Assembly (NCBI RefSeq): GCF_020740795.1
Contig: NC_067304.1
Location: forward strand, 2,284,056 to 2,348,055
Length of the DNA: 64,000 nucleotides
Origin: Apus apus
Lineage: Eukaryota > Chordata > Aves > Apodiformes > Apodidae
Direction: 5' to 3'
Part shown: positions 58,000 to 64,000 of the stretch, one piece after another
How positions within the stretch are numbered: position 1 is the first letter of the stretch
How the letters are laid out: every line of letters begins with the position of its first letter
The notes under the pieces: generated by a model
The model's database searches: none
Told to the model about the DNA's origin: nothing
The model's input: the letters and a program-made list of their open reading frames with translations, nothing else
Program-made: the position numbers and the translations under genes

Positions 58000-59300
58000 C
58001 TCCTCAGTGCAGCGAGGGCCAGCGGGACCCCTGCAGCAGCCAGCGATCCGGGCCAAGGCACAGCGGGACCCCAGACCCAGACCGAGGGGCGGTGCGATGA
58101 GCTGCGCGGGGTCTCAGCCCCGGGGAGCGGAGTCTGAGGGGAGCGACGGAGGAGGGCGAGGGCGGGCGGAGCGCGGGCGGCGCGCGATCCTATTGGCTGC
58201 CGCCGCCGTCCATCCCGGCGCCGCCACCAATAGCAAAGCAAAGCCCCGCGGGTGTCCAGGCGGGCGCGCCCCGCCCCGCGCGGGCCAATGGGGAGGGAGA
58301 AGGTGGGCGGGGCCCCCGCGGGCGGCGCGGGGAGGGGGAGGCCAAGATGGCGGCGAGGGGGGGGCCCGGCGGACGCGGCGCTGCCCGTTCCCCGGCCCCC
58401 CGCGCTCTCCGCTGCCGTCCCCCGCTGGGCGAGGGGCCGCTCCCGGCAAGCGGGGATCCAGCAGGGGGGTGGGGGGGGGAGCCCGCAGGCTGCGGCGCGA
58501 CCGCCTCCCTCCCCCGGCTTCTTCCCTCCCGCCCGGTCACCTTCCCGCGACCCCGGCGCGGGGTGTGCGAGGGAGGAGAGACCCCTGAGGGAAGGGAGCC
58601 GGCGCCTCCCGCGCAGCGCGTTACCTGCCCGCCTCAGCGGTGCTCTCCGCCGTTGCCGCCGCCGCCTTCTTTTTTTTTGTTGTTGTTTAGGGGGGGTGGG
58701 GTGGGGGGGGGAATTCGTGTGTGTGTTGGGTTTGTTGGGGTTTTTTTTTTGTGGCTTTTTTTTTTTTTTTAAATCCTCTTTCCGCCCTCCCCCCCTCCCC
58801 CTCCCCCCTCGGGGCGGACGGGCTCACCCAGCGGGAGGGGAGGGCACAAGATGTCGGGTCCGTCCGCGCCGCCACCGCCGCCTCCTCCTCCTCAGCGCCG
58901 CCTCCTCGTGCCGCCGTTTCAACCCCCCCCCCCCCCCCAACAACGACACCTTCAACCCCCCCCGTCCCCGTCCCGCCTTTCCCCGGGGGCCCCCGCTCGC
59001 TCCAGCGCCCCCGGTGCTGCGTGGAGGCGAAAAGGGAGCGGGGAGGGGGGGGGGGGGGAAGGACAAGACGCACAAGATGGAGGCGGCGGTGGCAGCGGGG
59101 CAGGCGGGGGAGGGGGCTCCGCGCTCCGCTCCCCCCCCCCCGGGCAGGGACCGCCCGCCCCCTGCCCACCCCCGGGGTGACGGGGGGGGGGGGGTCCCCT
59201 TCGTGGTGGCCGCAGGGCTGAGGTTTTGGGTCCCCTTGTGTCCCCCCCTTTGCCTCCCAGTTCCCCTGAGCTCAGGTACAGCCGTGGGGGTCTTTTTCTT
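58000..59300. promoter_or_regulatory. BRPF3: BRPF3 CpG island, probably bidirectional promoter
   Basis: CpG-dense block. Holds an inverted CCAAT (ATTGG 58192-58196), direct CCAAT boxes at 58227-58231 and 58285-58289, GC boxes near 58270 and 58306, and a plus-oriented YY1 element AAGATGGCGGC (58344-58354). The orientation of CCAAT and YY1 sites points to a plus-strand start near 58330, whereas the splice donor at 58624 points to a minus-strand (BRPF3) exon. Confidence 0.65.
58625..58690 (-). other. BRPF3: Probable non-coding first exon of BRPF3 (3' part)
   Basis: On the minus strand, GCGGGCAG is followed by the donor GTAACG (GT at 58624-58623). It would splice to the acceptor before 53025, giving an 18-nt leader and then the ATG at 53007. 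The upstream limit is unknown; the value here marks only the purine-rich GGCGGC segment. A weaker donor (CTGG then GTGAGC) at about 58830 is an alternative. Confidence 0.4.
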
Positions 59301-59539
59301 CCCCCCCCCGGGCAGCCCTGGAAGGGGCAGCTCGGATCCTGATCGAGGTGGCTTCAGCCTGCACCCGCTTTTATGTTTTGTGGGTTTTTTTTGCAGGGGG
59401 CCCCCCAAAATGTGCGGGAGAATCGGGAGACACCAGGGTCTGACCGAGCCGCACCCCCCAGAGCCCGCTCACCGTGAGCCCGAACAAGCAACACCCAACA
59501 AAACGCTGGGAATAATAAGAGCCTGTATTTATTTTCCAG

Positions 59540-59608
59540 TCTTGATAACTCCAGCTGCGACGGGGTGGAAGGACGGCGAGAGAGGGACTGAGAGGAGCGA
59601 GCAAGGAA
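59540..59608 (+). other. Candidate exon of a plus-strand non-coding transcript
   Basis: 69 bp bounded by an acceptor (TTTATTTTCCAG, ending 59539) and a near-perfect donor (GAA then GTAAGT, from 59609). All three frames contain stops or are too short to call. It lies 1.2 kb downstream of the plus-oriented YY1 site. Confidence 0.3.
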
Positions 59609-59619
59609 GTAAGTTGTGT

Positions 59620-60910
59620 TTGCAACAGATAAGCGGGGAGCTGGGAACTGCAGAGGCTCCTACGCTTCTTTTTTTATGGAGCAAACCACATATTTGGGCA
59701 TATCTACACCCCCATCTCCCACTCAGATCGTGCAGGGTGTTGCGTAATGTTACCATCTGAATTTATGAAATTAAGCAAATTGTTTTCAAAGGGAAAAAAA
59801 TAAAAATGAATGCTGTTTTCCTGCATTTACAGTCCCAGCTGTAGGTCTTTTGTGTCTGCGTGTGCATTTGCTGTGGAATCTGGGAGCAGCCAAACAGTCT
59901 GTGACAAGTCTGTTTTGGCAAGTCCTCAGGCTGGACCAGAGCTTTATGAAGCCTTAAAAACGTGGGAAAATGTTACCTAGTGCTGAACAATATCACATGT
60001 CAACCTCTGAGTACTCCTTTCTGTGTATAATTTTTCAAGCATCTGCTGTTAGCACATCAGAGCTCAAAAATAAATGAGAATACACTCTGTTCCTGTCCTG
60101 CATGAAACACAACCTGTCAAAAATTTAGAACTAAAGTCCCATTACTGGTTTACACAGGATCTCACCTGACCCCAAAAGAACAGCTGTGCCACAAGTACCC
60201 ATGAATAAAAAGAAGTACAGATCCTTCTGAGAAGCAGAGAAGACAATTAAACAGTATTCAAATCATTTCAGTAACTGATGAGCAACTTCACTATCTCGTT
60301 TTCTTTATGAGAGAACCTAATTTTTATTTTAACAGCAGGCTTGCATATTTATTTATTTTTTTTCCTAGCACTTCAGTGTATTTTTTTTGTTTTATATATA
60401 ACAAAGTTCTGCAAACTCATTTTGACCCCAGTTGGGAAACGGCTCTTGGATTCACCCTGGAATTGGCTTCTTATCACCACAACTTCATTCCATTTCTTTG
60501 CTCTCTCAGGTTTTAAAAGGTGCAGGTTCAAAACCATGTTGCTTCAAATGAAAGCAGTAGCCAAACAGAGCTGGGCACCTTCAATCATGTATCTTTTTTC
60601 ATCCTTATTGCAGTACTTAAAATATACTTTAAAAGGGGAGAAAATGATCATTTGGAATGGAGAACTGACCTTTTTTTGTTTGTTTCTTGATTCATGAAGC
60701 CTCCAAAAATGAGTCATGTTGGCATCTCTGCTTCAGCTGTTTGTTCTGTGCCCCTTTTCTTCAGAATGGTTGAAATTAATGCAAGTGTTAAAAAAGGACC
60801 CACGAGCATTCAAGGTTAAAAACGTGATCTCTCAAAGGCATTTGCTTCAGCTGCTGTTTATTTCAGCTGGATTTGCAAGTGCTGCACTGCTCTGAGACCC
60901 TGTTTTCTAT
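59620..60910. other. AT-rich DNA, no gene recognised
   Basis: AT-rich stretch with many TTTATT/AATAAA words and T runs near 60350 and 60385. No supported exon or repeat. Confidence 0.4.
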
Positions 60911-60917
60911 GTGGAGG

Positions 60918-61222
60918 ACATTGGGGAGGGACTTTGGACAATGGCAGGGAGGGATGGGATGAGGGGGAGTAGATTAAAACTGGAAGAGGGAGATTGAGGT
61001 TGGACATGAGGAGGGAATTCTTTGGTGTGAGGGTGGTGAGAGCCTGGCCCAGGTTGCCCAGGGAAGCTGTGGCTGCCCCATCCCTGGCAGTGTTGAAGGG
61101 CAGGTTGGATGGGGCTTGGAGCAACCTGGGCTGGTGGGAGGTGTCCCTGCCCATGCAGGGGGTTGGGACTGGATGATCTTGAAGGTCCCTTCCAACCCAA
61201 ACCAATCCATGATTCTGTAATA
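60918..61222 (+). mobile_element. CR1 fragment with 3' end
   Basis: From GGACATTGGGGAGGGACTTT through GATTGAGGTTGGACATGAGG to CCAATCCATGATTCTGTAAT. Same subtype as the 27-kb and 40-kb copies. Confidence 0.95.
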
Positions 61223-61813
61223 CCATTCAATCTCATTAATTTCAGAGAGGTGACACAACCACCCAGCACTATCTACCTCCTCAGTGGTGTGTTGTTTTTT
61301 TTTAATGTTAACATGCAAATCACAATTCTAAAACCTTTTTATCAGGTGAAAAATTCTGAAGACAGATCTGAAATTAGGGAAGACTTCTTTATTATTTTTT
61401 TTTAACCAAGCTTTGCTAAAAGGACTGAACTCCCTTTCATTTAACAGAAAATCAATGAGGGCTGAAGATTTATACTCACCTTTCAGTATTATTTAATAGA
61501 GAGCAATCCTAGGAAAAAAAAAGGAGTTATCAATCAGCCAAAGTGCTGGATCAGCTGTGAAGCAGCACAGGCTGAACATTGCATTATAAGCTGGATAAAG
61601 CCATGTGCTCAGAAAATGGCTTTGTAGAGAGAAATGAGGCAAAACAGCCCATAAAAAACATTCACCTGGAAACTCTGACACTTCCAGAGTGGGGGAATGC
61701 TGAATTTAACTGCAATTAGTGCAGCAAGCCTTCAGCCACTGGGGGGGGATGAGTTAGTACCGGCTCTTTTGCTCTTCTTTCAATGTCTCTCTTTCATGTC
61801 TTGTTTCTCTTAG

Positions 61814-61938
61814 TTGGGCAAAGAAAAAGAGCCATAATCATGTTACCAATACTCCACTCACCCATAGCACAGGAGTCTGCAGAGGATCAGGAATGCTTTC
61901 CCTGGCTGCTCAGCCAAGAGACATGGAAAAAAGACAAG
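61814..61938 (+). other. Candidate exon of a plus-strand transcript
   Basis: 125 bp with acceptor TTGTTTCTCTTAG and donor AAG then GTAGGA. Two frames are open but neither peptide is recognised. Could be an exon of the same transcript as 59540-59608, or chance. Confidence 0.2.
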
Positions 61939-62082
61939 GTAGGACCTCCCCTCATACAGTATCTCACTACAGTTCTCAGATGTACCTAAAATTTCCTGGT
62001 TTTTTTCATCTTTTCCCCCGTTATCACCTACTTAAAACCTGAACATTATTTGTTTAGTCTGCTGCTGGGAATGTGAAAAGAA

Positions 62083-62328
62083 TCCTAGAGTGCCAGGTTG
62101 GAAGAGACCTCAAGGATCATCTGGTCTAACCTTTCTAGGTGCTGCTCTAGTTGATATGAGGTGGCTCAGCACCCTGTCCAGCTGAGACTTCAAACTGTCC
62201 AATGTGGGGGAATCCACCTCTTCCCTTGGGAAACTATTCCAGTGTTGGATTGTTCTCATGGGGAAAAATTTACCTCTTGTGTCTCCTCCCCAGGAGAAAC
62301 TTGTGCCCATCACTCATTGTCTTTTCCA
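62083..62328 (-). mobile_element. CR1 fragment, diverged subtype
   Basis: Reverse copy with CCTAGAGTGCCAGGTTGGAA, CAAGGATCATCTGGTCTAAC and CCTGTCCAGCTGAGACTTCA. Different subfamily from most copies here. Confidence 0.88.
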
Positions 62329-62339
62329 TGGGAGTCCTT

Positions 62340-64000
62340 GGAAAGAGGCAATCTCCATCTTCTTAAAAATCAAACCAGATTCTTTTTCCTGTAGGATAAA
62401 ACAAGGTTTTCTAAGAGGCTGCAGGTATTTTCAAAGCTCTGCACTGAAAGGTTGAGAGGTGGTGCCCAAAAAGTGGCCAGTATTGTGTCTCTTAAAAAAA
62501 TCCTGCTAAGTTTGTGGTGTCTCTTAAGAAGAAAATAAAAACAATCATTGTTTCACCTGCTTTTTCCTTCCCCACTTCCATCATGAAGTACCTAATAAAC
62601 GTGTCCCATAAAGCTGCAACTTCACAGACCTAATTAACTGTCAAAAACTTAGGCTGAAAGATTGCTTGTGATGAAAGCTTCACTTTCCAAACAACAGTAA
62701 TAAAAAAGCTTAGATAATAAACCCAGAAATAACTGCAGGAATAGCAAGGAAACAGTATTTCAAGATGAACAGCTGGATGTTACGTGAGGGAGGCACAACA
62801 GTTCTATCCATATAGATTTGAATAATAAATCCTTAACATAAACAGCAGACATATTTCTGGCTGGCCTAATTTATGGAACTTGGGATGTTCACTTAATGGC
62901 TGAGTGATTTGTATCACTCAATTTTGTATTTTCAAGTGTGTAAACTGTGTAAGGGGAGGGGAAAAGGTGACAAAGGAAGGTAAATGAGTTTCTGTGTTGA
63001 CTAACGGTGTCTGTTGGGGTCCCACACACCCTCTGGTTCTTGTGCTGATTTTTGAAGTATTTTAAACCTTGGCCTGAGTCACTGGCTGTGTTGAGTAGGT
63101 GTGATTCAACTCCTTTCATGAAATGTGAGTATGGTGGTTTTTTTTTTTTTCCTTCAAGGAGCTGATTCCTCTTCTCTGAGACATGTCCTCAGATGCCATA
63201 CGAGCCCTGGGAGGGTTGGTCTTTGCAGTCAGACTGTCTTTCCACTACCCACCTACAACCTTTCCTGCTATCTGCTTTGAGTTCCTGGCTAGTACCCACC
63301 ACAAAACCCAAACACATTGACACCTTCATGGTTCCTGGGCTCGAAGAGCACCAGCTCCCTGTGTTTCTCAGGATATTGGGAATGCAGAAGTAATAATGTT
63401 TGGCTCCTGGACGTTGTGTTGAAGGGTCAGTGAGTGAATGAATGAAACCAGGGTGTGGAGCCCACACACCAGCTGTTAAGATTGCTCTCACAATTTCAGA
63501 GCATTCAGGGTAAGCTGAAGGGAAAACCTACAGAGAAACCCAGGCCCTGAAATAGAAGGTATTTTCTGGAAATATATTCAGCAGAAAGACTGATACTGAA
63601 GAGGCTTTTCTACATCCTATCCTTGAGACAAGTGGGATTAATATTCCCTCACTGACAGGAAGATCTGTGTATTCGGGTTGTGTTCATGCTTGTTCTCACA
63701 CCCATTTGTACCTGAAATCCCTAGTGCCTCTTTTGTGCTTGTCCTCTGGTCACCATTCCCAAAGGACAGCTGAGGTTGTTCTGTAAAGCTATGGAGGCTC
63801 CTTTTCAACTGCCAGCAGATTGCTCAGTACATTTACTGTAGCATGAAGCTGTTTTCTCCCTCAGCCATCACTACAGAGAGCCAACAAACTCCAGTCCTCT
63901 TCAGGTCTGCCTGCTCCTTTTTGAAGAGGGGGCAAAGCTGGTTAAGAAATCACAGCCTAAATTCCCATGGAAAGTGGTTTATTAATTCTGTCTGATGGGT
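62340..64000. other. Intergenic or intronic DNA, nothing recognised
   Basis: AT-moderate unique sequence to the end of the window. A T run lies near 63138. No exon or RNA gene is supported; the next gene presumably lies outside. Confidence 0.4.

Noticed and set aside
58252-59760. 502-codon open frame on the plus strand
   Set aside because: Runs through the CpG island and poly-C/poly-G tracts, is made of Pro/Arg/Gly-rich filler, begins at a non-ATG codon (GTG or similar), and resembles no protein; long ORFs are expected in such GC-rich DNA.
1-64000. tRNA, rRNA, snRNA and microRNA genes
   Set aside because: Looked for by eye (B-box words, conserved stems) and none could be supported; a covariance-model scan would be needed to exclude small RNAs in introns.

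Overview
The window looks like nuclear DNA from a bird. About two dozen truncated CR1 (chicken repeat 1) retrotransposon copies are scattered through introns and intergenic DNA, introns are short, GC-rich minisatellites are frequent, and the genes are typical vertebrate split genes with CpG-island promoters. Gene names were assigned by comparing translated exons with remembered vertebrate orthologues; no database search was possible. Splice sites were placed by eye, and for each of the three genes the exon lengths sum to one uninterrupted reading frame.

Layout: 1-6.4 kb is upstream intergenic DNA with possible regulatory elements and a weak candidate minus-strand transcript. 6.4-10.95 kb is PIM1 (+), a serine/threonine kinase of 313 codons in 6 exons, with an AU-rich 3' UTR. 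10.95-17.4 kb is intergenic DNA with CR1 fragments and a 43-bp tandem repeat. 17.4-33.77 kb is TBC1D22B (+), a TBC-domain RabGAP-like protein of 507 codons in 13 exons, starting in a CpG island with CRE, CCAAT and YY1-type sites. About 34.8/35.2 to 59 kb is BRPF3 (-), a PHD/bromodomain/PWWP scaffold of 1166 codons in 12 coding exons plus a probable non-coding first exon in a CpG island at 58-59.3 kb. 59.3-64 kb has no recognised protein gene but holds two splice-site-bounded segments that could belong to a divergent non-coding transcript.

TBC1D22B and BRPF3 converge tail to tail. The three genes do not form a pathway: PIM1 is a cytokine-induced survival kinase, TBC1D22B acts in membrane traffic, and BRPF3 scaffolds HBO1-type histone acetyltransferases. 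Their neighbourhood matches the 6p21 region of human, which supports PIM1 rather than PIM2/3, TBC1D22B rather than TBC1D22A, and BRPF3 rather than BRD1/BRPF1.

No previously undescribed biological system is evident. The points most worth checking are a GC-AG intron inside the BRPF3 bromodomain, a stop-free in-frame leader upstream of the PIM1 start, a 119-bp near-identical sequence present twice in TBC1D22B introns, six separate minisatellites, and possible divergent transcripts at the PIM1 and BRPF3 promoters.
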